Assembly: GCF_017052595.1 (NCBI RefSeq)
Contig: NZ_JAFIDB010000005.1
Coordinates: 31,520 to 95,519 of the forward strand
Length of the DNA: 64,000 bases
Direction of reading: 5' to 3'
Source: Mycoplasma procyoni
Lineage (GTDB): Bacteria > Bacillota_I > Bacilli_A > Mycoplasmatales > Metamycoplasmataceae
The position numbers and the translations under genes were made by a program. A model generated the notes under the pieces. That model saw only the letters and a program-made list of their open reading frames with translations. It did no database searches and was not told where the DNA came from. Below, piece after piece: positions 30,212 to 42,332 of this stretch. The first letter of the stretch is position 1. Every line of letters begins with the position of its first letter.

Positions 30212-30926
30212 TAAAAAAGTGTTTCATGATCTCAAAACCATTATCAAGTACTCTTTAGCTACTTTGAAAATTGGTTTATGAAAATCAGAAACATTTTTTA
30301 TCAAAAAATACTTAAAAAATAAAGAAACAAAAATTTTAGATTTGGGTTGTGGTTCCGGTAGAACCACTTTTGGAATGTATCAACTAGGATACAAAAATAT
30401 TGCAGCTTGCGATATTTCTTCTTCAATGATTGAGCAAGCTAACATTTTAAATGAGCAATTTAAATACAATATTTTATTTGAGACTCAAGATGCAACAGAA
30501 TTAAAATACAAAGACAATTCATTTGATTTTGTTTTATTTTCATTTAATGGCTTTCCAGGAATTCCTTCCCAAAAAGCCAGAATCAAAGCCCTTCAAGAAA
30601 TCTATCGTGTTCTCAAAAAAGATGGAATTTTCATCTTTAGTGCCCATGAAAGAGACGAACAAAAATACAGAGAATATTTCAGTGCATTTTGATCTAAATG
30701 CCCCGAATTCTCTTTTGAAACAAAAGGTGACTACATTTATATTAATGACGAAAATTCCTGTGATTTTATGCATCTTTATTCCATTGAAGAACTTAAACAA
30801 GAAATAAAACAAAACACAGATTTTAGTTTATTAGAAATAGTAAATAGAGACCAAAACTTCTTTGAAAACTCAAGAGTTAAGGAATTTTCAGACAACACCA
30901 TTTTTTGAATTCTAAAAAAAGAATAA
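30198..30926 (+). CDS. Class I SAM-dependent methyltransferase
   Basis: A 242-residue methyltransferase. Motif I KILDLGCGSGRTTFGM is near residue 50, the acidic loop ACDISSSMI follows at ~70, and EIYRVLKKDGIFIFSAHE is the motif III region. The substrate is unknown. The ATG lies within the lipoprotein 3' end, so the genes are co-transcribed. Three UGAs are tryptophan. It ends six bases from the convergent tRNA gene. Confidence 0.9.
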
Positions 30927-30932
30927 AAAAAA

Positions 30933-31009
30933 TGGCGATCCCGAGAGGATTCGAACCTCTGACAACAAGCTTAGAAGGCTTGTGCTCTATCCTGCTGAGC
31001 TACGGAACC
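30933..31009 (-). tRNA. tRNA-Arg (UCU)
   Basis: A 77-base cloverleaf with encoded CCA. The acceptor GGTTCCG pairs with CGGGATC, and the D arm is TAGCTCAGCAGGATAGAGCA. The anticodon stem CAAGC/GCTTG carries the loop CTTCTAA with anticodon TCT, and the T arm is AGAGGTTCGAATCCTCT. It reads AGA, the main arginine codon in this sequence. Confidence 0.96.
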
Positions 31010-31133
31010 ACGTACAATAATTCTATCATAAAAAATTTTTTTTATGCAAAAATTATAAATTTTCTTTTCATTTATTAGTTAATAAGGATTATTGTATTAT
31101 AATATTTAAATAAAAATAAATAAAGAAAGGATA

Positions 31134-33317
31134 ATGATGAAGACAAGAAAAACCTTAACTATCATAATTAGTATCATTATTGCTATCATAGTTGCTTATT
31201 TTCTCTATGATCTTTTTCAACCTAAACCTACATTAATTAGTTTAGGTGCTTTTGAAGAAAAATTAAGATTAGCAAATGCTTCAGATAGTGACAATATACT
31301 TTTCACAAAGTTCATTGTTAATGATCGAGACTGAACTGTTTCGTTCAGCGAATTAAAAGTCGAAAACGAAAAGCTAAGTGAAATACAGTATTATTTTAAT
31401 ATTGGACCAGCTATTTCAAACAAACTACAGGGAGGGGTTGCAAAAGTTTCTTGAGCTGACAAAACTTACGTTCAAGCAATTCAAGATGCCTTTAAATACA
31501 CAGGAGACACCCAAAATATTGCAGCTCTTGTAAAAACTCCTAACATTGCAAACGTTGGAATACCTCAAGCAAACTGATTTGAAAGAATTTTAGGTGCAAT
31601 ACCTGTATTATTATCAATTGCGGTTCCTATTCTATTTATTGTTTTCTTCTACTTAAGTTTCATGAGACAAGGTGGAAGCGGAAATGGAATGGGTGGACTT
31701 TTTGGTGGAAATCAAAACGCAAGCCAAGCTATTAAAATTAATTCAAACAAAAGATTTAGTGATATAGCAGGAAACAGAGAAGTTAAAGAAGAAGTAATGG
31801 AGCTTGTGGATTATTTAAAAAATCCTAAAAAATATGAAGCTGCCGGAGCAAGAATTCCTAAAGGTATTCTTTTAGGAGGTCCTCCAGGGACAGGGAAAAC
31901 ATTAATAGCTAAAGCAACAGCTGGTGAAGCTAATGTTCCTTTCTTCTTTATATCTGCTTCAAACTTTGTTGAACTTTATGTTGGTATGGGAGCTAAAAGA
32001 GTTAGAGAACTCTTTAGAGAAGCTAGAAAAGAAGCTCCTGCAATTATTTTCATTGATGAGTTAGATGCTGTAGGACGTTCAAGAGGTTCAGGAATTGGTG
32101 GAGGAAACGACGAAAGAGAACAAACACTTAACCAATTACTTGTTGAAATGGACGGAATGACAGAAAACAGTGGTATTTTAGTTATTGCTGCAACAAACAG
32201 AACTGACGTTCTAGACCCAGCTCTACAAAGACCTGGTCGTTTTGACAGAACTATTACAGTTAACTATCCAGACATTAAAGAAAGAGCAGAAATTCTTGAA
32301 TTACACGCAAAAGGAAAAAGAATTTCAAGCCAAATTGATTTCAAAAACATTGCAAAAAGAACTCCAGGATTCTCTGGTGCTCAACTAGAAAACGTTATTA
32401 ACGAAGCTTCAATTCTTTCTGTAAGAGAAGAAACAGGAGTTATTACTCCAACTCAAATTGATGAAGCAATCGATAGAGTTATGAGTGGACCTGCTAAAAA
32501 ACACAGAACAATTACAGAAGCAGAAAGAACAATGGTTGCTTACCACGAAGCTGGACATGCTGTTGTTGGAATTAAAATTCCTGGCGGAAACAAAGTTCAA
32601 AAAATTACTATTATCCCTCGTGGTGATGCTGGTGGATACAACTTAATGCTTCCAGAAAACGAAAAATACAACGCAACAAAATCAGAACTACTTGCAACAA
32701 TCGCTTCCTTTATGGGAGGTCGTGTTGCTGAAGAAATTATTTATGGTGCTGCTGAAATCTCAACAGGTGCTGCAAATGATATTGAAAAAGCAACAAAAAT
32801 TGCAAGAAGAATGGTTACAGAATTCGGTATGTCTTCTTTAGGACCAATCCAATATGAAGAAAACTCTTCAAATCCATTCTTAGGTAGAGATTATGCTAAA
32901 AACATGTCATTCTCTCACCAAGTAGGACACGAAATTGATCTACAAGTTAGAGCAATTATTTCTGAAGCTTATGAGCAAGCTAAAAAAGTAATTCAAGAAA
33001 ACAGAGAATTACTAGAACTAATTAAAACTTCATTATTAGAAAACGAAACTATTGTTTCTGAAGAAATTGAATACATTGCTAAAAACATGAAACTTCCAGA
33101 AAGAGCAGAAGTTAAAGATGAAATCAAAAAAGACGATGTATCCTTAGATAGCTTAATCGATTCAATTAAATCAGAAACTTCTAAATCAAACAAAAATACA
33201 AAAGAAGTTGATTTAGATACAGAAGTTCTAGAACAACCTCTAGAAGACTCAAAAGAGCAAAATACTTTATTTGATACTCAAAATGAAAATTCTGAAGATC
33301 AAGAAAATAAAAAATAA
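31134..33317 (+). CDS. ftsH: ATP-dependent zinc metalloprotease FtsH
   Basis: A 727-residue membrane-anchored AAA+ protease for membrane protein quality control. Two transmembrane helices (near residues 6-26 and 145-170) frame an extracytoplasmic domain. The AAA domain has Walker [10 protein letters not shown] from residue 248, Walker [12 protein letters not shown] and the second region of homology [18 protein letters not shown]. The zinc site HEAGH starts at His471. The acidic C-terminal tail is variable. A TATAAT at 31098-31103 and an AAAGGA ribosome site precede the ATG. Confidence 0.97.
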
Positions 33318-33340
33318 TAAAGTATTTAGGCTAAAAATAG

Positions 33341-33381
33341 TATAATTAGAGTAAAGACGCCCTTGTGTGCGTCTTTATTTT
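33341..33381 (+). promoter_or_regulatory. Promoter with immediate 5' hairpin before lysS
   Basis: A TATAAT at 33341-33346 is followed within seven bases by the stem AAAGACGC / GCGTCTTT (33353-33376) and ATTTTC. The hairpin may end ftsH transcripts, protect the lysS mRNA 5' end, or act as an attenuator. Confidence 0.55.
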
Positions 33382-33420
33382 CGCGAGAATTAACGAATAT
33401 ATTGATTAAAAGGAAACATT

Positions 33421-34893
33421 ATGGAAAGAAAATTTAACGAACAAGAATTAGTAAGAAGAGAAAAACTGAATAAATATAAGGAATTAAATGTTAATCCTTA
33501 TGCTCAAGCATTAGACCCAATTAGCGACAACTCAGTATCTCTAATTGTAAAATACTACACATTCACAAAAGAAGAATTAGAGCAAAAACAATTCAAAGCT
33601 TCTGTTGTAGGAAGAATCATGACTCACAGAGGACCTTTTATTGTTATTAAAGATGATGAATCTAAAACACAGGTATATTTCTCTAAAAAAGAAAATGAAG
33701 AGCTTGCAAAATTAGTAGAAACTTTCGACATCGGAGATATTATTTTTGCTTCAGGAACTGTTATGAAAACAAAAACAGGGGAAATTTCTGTAAAAGCAGA
33801 AAACATTAAACTTTTAACAAAAGCCCTAAAACCACTTCCTGAAAAATTCCATGGACTTGTTGATGTAGAAGAAAAATATCGTCGTCGTTATGTTGATTTA
33901 ATTATTAATGAAGAAACAAAAGAAGTGTTTTGAACAAGAAGTAAAATCATTTCTTTTGTAAGAAGATTTTTTGATGATTTAAAATACTTAGAAGCTGACA
34001 CTCCTGTATTACACCCTATTTTAGGAGGAGCAAGTGCAAGACCTTTTACAACATTCCACAACGCCCTAAGTATGGATTTCTATTTAAGAATTGCAACAGA
34101 ATTACCTCTTAAAAAACTATTAGTTGGTGGCTTTGATAGAGTTTATGAAATCGGAAGAATCTTCAGAAACGAAGGAGTTGACACAACTCACAACCCAGAA
34201 TTTACATCAATCGAGTTCTATGAAGCTTATTCAGATCTTCACGGAATGATGAAAAGAACAGAAGATTTAATTTCTTCTTTAGCTAAAAAATTAGGTAAAG
34301 AAGAAATTGAGTACGGAGGACACAAAATCTCTCTAAAAGCTCCATTCAGAAAAATTGATATGGTAGATGAAACTTCAAAATATGTAGGTTTTGATCTTAA
34401 AAAAGCTTCATTTGAGCAAATTAAAGAAGCTGCTCTTAAAAACAAAATTAAAGTAGAACCTTACTTTACTTCAGGTCACTTAATCAATGAGTTATTCGAG
34501 TTATTTGTTGAAGAAACACTAATTCAGCCTACTTTTGTTTATGGACACCCAATTGAAATTTCACCACTTGCTAGACAAAATGAAAAAGATCCTCGTTTCA
34601 CAGACAGAGCAGAGCTATTTATCAACACAAAAGAATACGCAAATATGTTTAGTGAGCTTACAGATCCAATTGATCAACTAAAAAGATTTGAAGATCAATT
34701 AGAAGAAAAAAATGCAGGAAATGATGAAGCAAGCGAAATTGACATGGACTTTGTAGAAGCTTTAGAATACGGAATGCCTCCTGCTGGAGGATGTGGAATT
34801 GGAATTGATAGACTTGTAATGTTATTAACACAAAAAGAATCAATTAGAGAAGTTCTATTATTCCCACACTTAAAAAATAAAGGACACAACTAG
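33421..34893 (+). CDS. lysS: Lysyl-tRNA synthetase, class II
   Basis: A 490-residue class II synthetase. The N-terminal OB fold includes [18 protein letters not shown]. Motif 1 lies in [19 protein letters not shown], motif 2 is [22 protein letters not shown], and motif 3 is [13 protein letters not shown] near the end. It charges tRNA-Lys. The AAAGGAAA ribosome site lies eight bases before the ATG. It is followed three bases later by a HAD phosphatase gene. Confidence 0.97.
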
Positions 34894-34896
34894 AAT

Positions 34897-35706
34897 ATGA
34901 AAAAATTTTTTGCTTTTGATTTAGACGGAACATTATTAACTTCACAAAGTAAAATACATCCAGAAACAATAAAAGCTTTTGATGAAGCTAAAGCAAAAGG
35001 ACACTATTTAGCTATTGCAACAGGAAGAGCTGTAGCATCTACAACAATCTTCTTAGAACAATATCCACACTTTGACTACATCATTTCAAACAATGGTACA
35101 GTTCTATTAGATGTTAAAAGTGATGAAACATTTATAAATAATTACTTATCAAATGATTACTTTGAAGATATGCTGCAAGAAGCAAAAGACACAAAATCTT
35201 TCTTTTCTGTAAGTACAGAACATAATGTATATCACTACAAAGCAGAAAATGAAGATTATGAGTGATTAGATGCTCAAGAAAAAATGGATTACAATCCAGA
35301 TCACTTCAAAACAGAACTTGAAATTAGAAATAATCTAAAATCAGAAAAAATCACTCAATTAGCTTTAAGAAACTCTTCAACAAGAATTGAAGAAATAGCT
35401 TCAAAATACAGACAAAAATACCAAAACAAAGCAACTTGTTTAGTAACAAACAGAGTTTATTTAGATATTAATCCACTAAATTCAGATAAATACAACGGAA
35501 TTAAAATGGCTCTTGACAAACTTAATTTAACTAATGATAATTTAGTTACATTCGGTGACTCTGGAAATGACATTTTAATGCTTAAAAATGCAAAATACGG
35601 AGTTGCAATGGGTAATGGAACAGATGCTTCAAAAGAAGCTGCTTATGACGTTATAGGCGACCACAACACAGATGCAATTGCTAAAAAAGTGCGTGAATTA
35701 ATATAA
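34897..35706 (+). CDS. Cof-type HAD-IIB phosphatase
   Basis: A 269-residue HAD-superfamily hydrolase. Motif I FAFDLDGTLLTS carries the nucleophile Asp8, motif II is AIATGRA, and the C-terminal FGDSGNDILMLKNAKYGVAMGNG is motif IV with the Cof pattern. Substrates are probably sugar or nucleotide phosphates. It directly follows lysS and ends at a strong terminator. One UGA at residue ~123 is tryptophan. Confidence 0.93.
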
Positions 35707-35711
35707 ACACC

Positions 35712-35739
35712 AAAATCGAGAATAGTCTCGATTTTTTTG
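35712..35739 (+). terminator. Terminator after the HAD phosphatase
   Basis: A ten-base perfect stem AAAATCGAGA / TCTCGATTTT with an ATAG loop and T run. The same stem recurs at 39335. Confidence 0.92.
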
Positions 35740-35849
35740 TTTTTCTTAATTTCCGTAAAGAAAAACTAAAGCTCAAATTTAGTAAATTTTCGCGAATAAT
35801 TAGAAATTTTAGTAGTACAATTAAAATACAATAAAATCAGAGGAAGAGA

Positions 35850-37607
35850 ATGGAAAATTTAGAAAACAAAGAAAACAAAGAAATTAAGGATAACAAAAAT
35901 AAAGAGAGACTTAGAGGTAAACAGTTGTTTGGATATATGGCAACAGCCTTTATTTTTCTGTTTACTCTTTACGCTATCATAGGATTATCAATACATTTTG
36001 GTACAGAAAAAAATGTTCAGGAACAACTCGAAATACGTATTGAAAATGAAAAAAGAAATCAAAAATACTCAAAACGATCATTAGGACAAGTGGATAATTC
36101 AGATATTTCATTCAACCATTTTTCTGTTCAAGATAAGGATACAAGTTTTAGAGATTTAAATACCCTAAAAGAAGAATTCTCTTTTTATGATAATTATCCA
36201 GAAGCTAAAGCTGAACACTCCGATCTTAAAGTTTCAAATATTGAATTTTTAAGAGCTTATCCAACATATGGAATTATTATTGCAAAATTAACAATTGAAA
36301 ATAAATATTATCAAACAACAGAAATCGATTATGCAATTGATGGATTTAAAGCAACTGATGGAAATGATTTTGTGTCTAAAAGAATAATTGCAAATCCCTT
36401 TGTTTCAAAAGAACAAAACTTACAATCTCAAATTTTCTTCAAGGACAAAAAAGGAAATTTAACAAGTGCAAATGGAGTTTTTATCGATTATAAAATTGAA
36501 GAAAATAACACCTTTCCAACAAAGTGATATTTCTTAACAAACGCTCATATTACAGATGTAAACAATCACACAGGAAACAACCCTTTATACAACAACAACT
36601 CCAAAGAAGAAACAACTAATTTTTACATCAGTTCTCCAAATATAAATGATGAAGTAATCGATTCCCAGAAAAGTTTAACAATTGAAACTAAATTACCAAA
36701 AACAGTATTTCAAGGAACGGATTTCTTGAGTACAAAACCTCATGATATTTGAAATAAAATAAGCGAAGAATATGAAGAAATGATCGATGTTGGTGTTCTT
36801 GAAATTGATTTTGAAACCACAGAAAAAGCACAAAAATTCTTTAACAATGTTTTAGATAACATCGATAAATCAATAATAAACTTAAGAAGTGCTTCTATTA
36901 CAAGAGATATAAACAATATTCAAACGCTTTCTTACATAAATACTTCAGAAAATGCTCCAAGTGATGACCAAACAACAGAAAATTGAATAAACCAAAACAC
37001 ATTAATTTATAAAACAAAACCAGACAGTATTCACCAATTAAAAAATTATGAATTTCATAATAACAGGGATTATCCATATAAACCAAAAGAAATACCATTT
37101 CAAGATTCTCTTTTTGATGAGAACGAATTTATTACAATTAACAATGTAAAGTATAAGACTCAAGGTTGAAAAGGAAGAATTCTTTCAGCTAATTTTGGAA
37201 AAGGTTCAAGCGGATCTCCTGTATTTTACAATGGTGAATTAAAGGGAATAAATTATGCATCAGATAGCGATAGAAAGTCTAATCAATATTTTGTGTTAAA
37301 TACACATGGATATACAGGTTCTAGAATATATGATAAATCTATTTATGAAGAAGTTAAAAAAGAAGAATTTTCTATTTATGATTTAATAGGAGATGAGCAA
37401 ATGATTTGAGAAGGAATACAAAAAAAGTTTAATTCAAGCAGAGATGTACATTTGAAAAATCCTCAAAAACGTTATTATGGAAACTATGTGTCACGTTCAG
37501 ATCAAAAAAACAGTTATTTAATTTCTTTACTCAAACTTTATGGAAATGATTATAAGACATTTTTAATAAAAAGAGTAAAAGAATTAATTGAAGAACCATT
37601 TAAATAA
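35850..37607 (+). CDS. Membrane-anchored DUF31-type serine protease
   Basis: A 585-residue type II membrane protein. A charged ~28-residue cytosolic tail is followed by one transmembrane helix (MATAFIFLFTLYAIIGLSI) and an external domain. That domain has the mycoplasma DUF31 trypsin-like fold: His233 in WYFLTNAHI, Asp313 in MIDVGVLEIDF and Ser454 in GKGSSGSPVF, all properly spaced. There is no lipobox, unlike most family members. The target is unknown; characterised relatives cleave immunoglobulin. It is followed by a paralogue that lacks these residues. Confidence 0.85.
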
Positions 37608-37791
37608 AAATCTGAAATTATAAAAAGCAAAACGGACATGTGCTATTACAACTTAAATGGTTCGTTTTTTAATCCAAAAATAATTTTTCCACACCTGTTT
37701 GTATAGCTCAAAATTTATACATAAAGAAAAGTCGAGATGAAGATGATAAAAAATGATATAAACCGACGAATCATTTAATTGAGGTATAGAA
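37608..37791 (+). other. Spacer between the two protease-like genes
   Basis: A weak terminator-like pair (AAAACGGA with TTCGTTTTTT, roughly 37636-37666) lies after the first gene, and a GAGGTATAGA ribosome region precedes the second. No open frame of note is seen. Confidence 0.4.
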
Positions 37792-39348
37792 ATGAATGAA
37801 AAAAATAATAACAAAGATACAAATGATTTAGGATTGTGAAAAAAGTTTCTCTCTTTAGATCGTCCTAATAGACAACTTTGAGTTATGGGAATATTTGCTT
37901 TTATTGCTTTCGGAGTTTCTTTACCATTTGTTATGGCTTACAACTATGTCACAGAAGAGCAACGCAATAAAAAAGAAAAAATCTCTCAAAAGTTTGAGGA
38001 ATTTACAAACAATATTACTCAATATGATTTAGAGCTTAATCAATCTAAAATACAGGAAAATACAGCATCAGAGTTTCTAAAAAGCGATATAAGAAGATTT
38101 GTATCTATTAAAAAAGACTTCTTTTATGAAGATAAAAAATATTTTATTAATGTTAATCCAAAGATAGAAACTACAATAGTTATAGAAGATAAAGGTATTA
38201 TATTTGGAAACATTCTTGTACATATTTACTCAACAGAAATTAGAATCCCTGCATTAATTAAAGGTCTAAAAAAAGAAGATAAAAAACAACAACAAACTAC
38301 ATTAATTCCTAGTTATTCTAGTAAACAACAAATCTTTAAATTTCAGAACCAGACTATTAATGGGCAAATAATTGATTATTTAGATACAGAAGATAAAACA
38401 AAATTTTTTGTTTTGATGCCTCATGAAGATCTTGAAAAAATAGAAAACTCAACATCTGATGAAAAAAGGGTTTCTGTTTGACAAGACAACATAAAAATCA
38501 AGGCTAAATATCTTAAAAAAGTTTTTGATTCTAAAGATCTTTTTCAAAATTATGATTCATTTGTTTCTGTAGCAGAATTTGAAACAGATAAAAAAGAGTG
38601 ACACAGTTATGATGAAGATTCTGAAAATAGTTTCAGTAATTTAAAAGATATCACTTATATTACTGAAGAATTTCAAAAACAAATAGCTTGAAATAGAGAA
38701 CTTATAGACGATCAAATTGTTTATAAAAAATGAGATGGAAATAGCGATGATTCACCCAAAAAACTATTAAGTGATGTGTTTGAAAAAGATGAAAATAAAG
38801 AAAATTTAAACCTTCTCAAAACACTTGATTCAACTGCATCAAACGAAACTGAATTAAAACCTGTTTTTGGAAGATTGCTTAACATCGATAATAATTCTAA
38901 TCCTAACGGAATTCCTATTTTTCTGTATTCAGATATTAGCGGAATGATTTTAAAGAAATTTGAAAAAGATGACTTAAACTATTTCATCCTTAATAATCTT
39001 AATAGAAGTTGAATAAAAAATAGTTCAAGCAAAAATATTGAAACTTATGATTTTATTGGAACAGAAAAAGAGTTTATTGACTACATGTTTTCTTTGTATA
39101 AAGAAGAAAAAGAAAACATGACATTTAAGGAATGACTCAAATATTATGAGTATTTTGGGATTTCAAAACTAATAGAAGATTGAGAAAAAGTTCCTTATCA
39201 AAAACAGAAAAAAAGTTATATAAGTGCCATAAAATCCCTTTATGGAGAAAAACTAAAAACAAAGAGAATTGAACAATGAGAGAAAAGAAAACAGTTAATT
39301 TTAGAGTGAATAAACAGAAAAAAAGAAAAAACAAAAAATCGAGAATAA
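37792..39348 (+). CDS. Catalytically degenerate DUF31-like membrane protein
   Basis: A 518-residue protein with the same plan as its upstream neighbour: short charged tail, one transmembrane helix (VMGIFAFIAFGVSLPFVMAY) and an external domain. The regions aligned by position to the triad are changed: TKFFVLMPHED stands for the Leu-Thr-Asn-Ala-His block, SVAEFETD for the Asp strand, and NPNGIPIFLY for the Gly-Ser-Ser-Gly-Ser loop, so the nucleophile serine is gone. It looks like a pseudo-enzyme. The frame is uninterrupted over 518 codons, arguing that it is still selected. The stop codon lies inside a terminator stem. Confidence 0.75.
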
Positions 39349-39368
39349 TCTCGATTTTATTTTTTTAT
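39335..39368. terminator. Bidirectional terminator after the pseudo-protease and nox
   Basis: The stem AAAATCGAGA / TCTCGATTTT with ATAA loop is identical in stem to 35712-35735. It is flanked by A and T tracts and lies between convergent genes. Confidence 0.9.
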
Positions 39369-40744
39369 TTTTCTTTGTAGTTTAAGTTTAGTGCATTTAA
39401 GATTGGTTGAATAATGAAGTTAAATGGTTTGTTGAAGTGTGGTAAGAAGTAGTAATCCATTAGAGCAATTTGAGGAAGTGTTAATCCTTGTTGGATTGCT
39501 AATGATAGCATGTAAATAACTTCTGTGTGGTTTGCTGCTCTACCTTTTGAACCGATTTGAGCTCCAAGTAATCTTAATGTTTTTGTATCGAATGTTAATT
39601 TAACTCATACTTTGTAGTGGTGTTTCATGAATTCTGGTCTGTCATTGTCTTCAAAGTAAATTGTTTTAACGTGTTCTTTAATACCTTCAACTTTAGCTGC
39701 AGAAACTTCTGTTAGTCCTGTTGATGCGTAGTTGTAGTTAAATACGTTAATTGCGTTTGTTCCTGAGTATCCTGGGAATGGAATTGATTCGTTTCCTGCT
39801 AAGTGGAATGCTGCAATAATACCTGTTTTAACAGCGTTTGTAGCTAGAGCGATGTGTGCATATTCTTTTGTTGAGTTGTGAATCATAGCTGATGAGTCAC
39901 CAATTGCATATACATCTTTGTCTGAAAGTGATCTTTGGAATTTGTCAACTTTAATTGCACCATTTGCTGTTTTTTCAACACCTTGGATTAATTCTGTGTT
40001 TGGTTTAAATCCAATAGCTAAAATAACTAAGTCAGCTTCATATTTACCTTTATCTGTAACAACTGCTGAAACTGCTTTTCCATCTTTAGATTCAAATTTT
40101 TGAACTTTTTCACCTAGGTGTAATTTAATTCCGTGTTCAACGATTGAAGCTTCCATTTTTGAAGTAAATTCAGGGTCGAAGTAGTTAGGAACGATTCTAT
40201 CTTGCATGTCAATTAGAGTAACATTTTTTCCGTATTTGTGGAATGCTTCTACTAATTCGATTCCGATGTATCCAGCACCAATTACAACAACATTTTTAAC
40301 TTTAGGATCAACTGCTTTAGCTTTAATTTCTTTAGCATGAGCAAAGATTTTTGAAACTAGAATGTTTTCTAAATTAATTCCTTCAAATGGAGGAATGATT
40401 GGTCATGTTCCACCAGCGTATACTAGTTTGTCGTATTTGTCTTTAAATGTTTCTCCTGTTTGTAGGTTTTTAACTACAACATATTTTTCTTTTCTGTTAA
40501 CTTCGATAACTTCATGAGCGATTTTAACATCAATCCCCATTGATTTTAATTCTTCTACACTTGAGTAGAATAGACCATCTGGGTTGTCGAATTCCCCTCC
40601 TACTCAAAGAGCAATCCCACATCCTAAGAATGAGATATCTGTGTTTCTGTCGTATGCAACTAATTGAGCGTTAGGTGAAACTTTTTTCATTGTTCTTAAG
40701 AAAGAAGTTCCAGCGTGGTTAGCACCGATTGAAATAATTTTCAT
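39365..40744 (-). CDS. nox: NADH oxidase (H2O-forming type)
   Basis: A 459-residue flavoprotein of the pyridine nucleotide-disulphide oxidoreductase class. The redox-active cysteine is in ISFLGCGIALW near residue 42, the NADH-binding motif is VVIGAGYIGIELVEAF, and the FAD motif is YAIGDSSAM. It regenerates NAD+ with oxygen, important in mycoplasmas lacking respiration. A GGAGGA ribosome site precedes the ATG, with TATAAT on the minus strand at 40787-40792. Confidence 0.95.
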
Positions 40745-41063
40745 ATGTTTAATATTCCTCCATAAATTTTTAAATTGTCTGTTAATATTATAAACTTTTA
40801 TAAACAAAAACTAACATCTTTTTTTAGTTTTTGAAAAAATGTGCTTATTTTTGCATACAATTTGCTTTTTTCATTTTTAAGCTTGCTAAAGAAGTAGTCT
40901 AAAATCATATTTTTGAGCTTGCTTTTTACAAAATCATGACTCAAAAACACTTCTATTTTTTCTTTGTTTGAAAAGTTGCTTTTTTAGTTAAAAAAAGCTA
41001 ATAATTAAAGTTATATAAAATTAAAAAAGTAGTAAAATTATTACACTTTTAAAAGGAGAAAAA
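40745..41063. other. Intergenic region between nox and a lipoprotein gene
   Basis: This 319-base stretch holds the nox promoter on the left and the lipoprotein promoter and AAAAGGAGA ribosome site on the right. In the middle an inverted repeat TTTTTGAG (40910-40917) / CTCAAAAA (40940-40947) is seen. No coding frame or RNA gene is apparent. Confidence 0.5.
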
Positions 41064-42326
41064 ATGAAGAAAATTAAGTGATCAATTCTAATGGCAACAG
41101 CCATCACAATTCCTACAATCTTTTCTTGTCAAAAAAGCGAAGAAAAGATTGATTTTGACAAAGAAAAAGATAGTCAATATAACGGAACTTTCACAAAACC
41201 AACAGTTCCAACAGACCCAAATGTTGATATTTTTAACTTAAAACTTTCAGATCAAAATGAAATTTTTCAAGAACCAATAGTTACAGTCCTAAAGGGAGAA
41301 AAACTATATAAAGAAGATTTTCCAGAAACAATTAAAGTTGTGAATTCTTCTAACGTTGTGACTGAACAAAAAGTAGTTTGAGAAAGTGATAGATTCAAAA
41401 AAACACTTTGAGATGAAACTTTTGAAGTTGAGGGACATTTAGAATCAAACCCTCAACAAAAAGTTAAAGCAAAAGTTTATGTTGATCAAAACGATAAAAG
41501 CGTGAGTTATAGCTCTTCTGTACCTTTAGCATTTAATCAAGCTCAAGGAAATTCAATGATTGATTTCAAGAAATCATCAACTGATGGCGGAAGAAATATC
41601 TGATTTATTCTAACACCGGACACCTCACAAACTTATAAATGAGATAACTCAAGAAAACACAATCAAGAACAGCAACCTTATTTAACTTTTAATTGAAATG
41701 AAGAGAAAACAATTTCGCAAATCAAAATTTGATGATGAACTGGAGGGCCTGGTGGTAAAAAACTTCCTGAAAAAATGAAGTTCTTTAGTTCAAAAGACGG
41801 CAAAACTTGAATTCCAGTAACAAGACTTGAAAAAGATAGTGCAGCTGATTTTGGTGGTGAAGACATCAAAATGAGTTCACAAGCAAATGTAACTGAACCA
41901 ACAGAATTTAACTTTGATACAATAAAAACACACTTTTTTAAATTTGAATGAGAGCCAGCTAAAACAGAAACAGGCGGAAATTCATCCATAGGAATAACAG
42001 CCTTTAGATTCTTTGCAAAAAGTCCAGAGTATCTAGAAGTTGCTGAAAAATCTTCAATTTCTCATTTAAATTCAATAAGTATCAATGATAAAGAAATTGA
42101 AGGTTTCGAAGCTAATAAAACAGACTACAACATTCAATTAGATGATCTAAATCAAGAACCTAAAATAACTTATGACAATATTAAAACAAGAATGAATATA
42201 CAGCTCAAACAGGTGTTTTCGCAAAAAGATGAGAACAAAAATGTCCTTAAAAGAGTTTATAAAATTTTAGTAACAGCACAAAATGGAGATACAAAAGTTT
42301 ATACACTAAATGTATCTAAAAAGTAG
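41064..42326 (+). CDS. Lipoprotein with bacterial Ig-like, F5/8C-like and cadherin-like domains
   Basis: A 420-residue lipoprotein, lipobox cysteine at residue 22. Three beta domains are suggested by pattern. Residues ~70-150 resemble a bacterial Ig-like (Big_4) module, with KEDFPETIKVV and then VVWESD. Residues ~155-310 resemble a discoidin/F5-8 type C carbohydrate-binding module, with QIKIWWWTGGPGG, FFSSKDGKTWIPV and a final ITAFRFFAK strand. Residues ~320-420 resemble a cadherin-like beta sandwich ending KVYTLNVSKK. In other bacteria such modules are attached to glycosidases, but no catalytic domain is present. It lies six bases upstream of a giant surface protease gene. Confidence 0.75.
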
Positions 42327-42332
42327 GTAATT

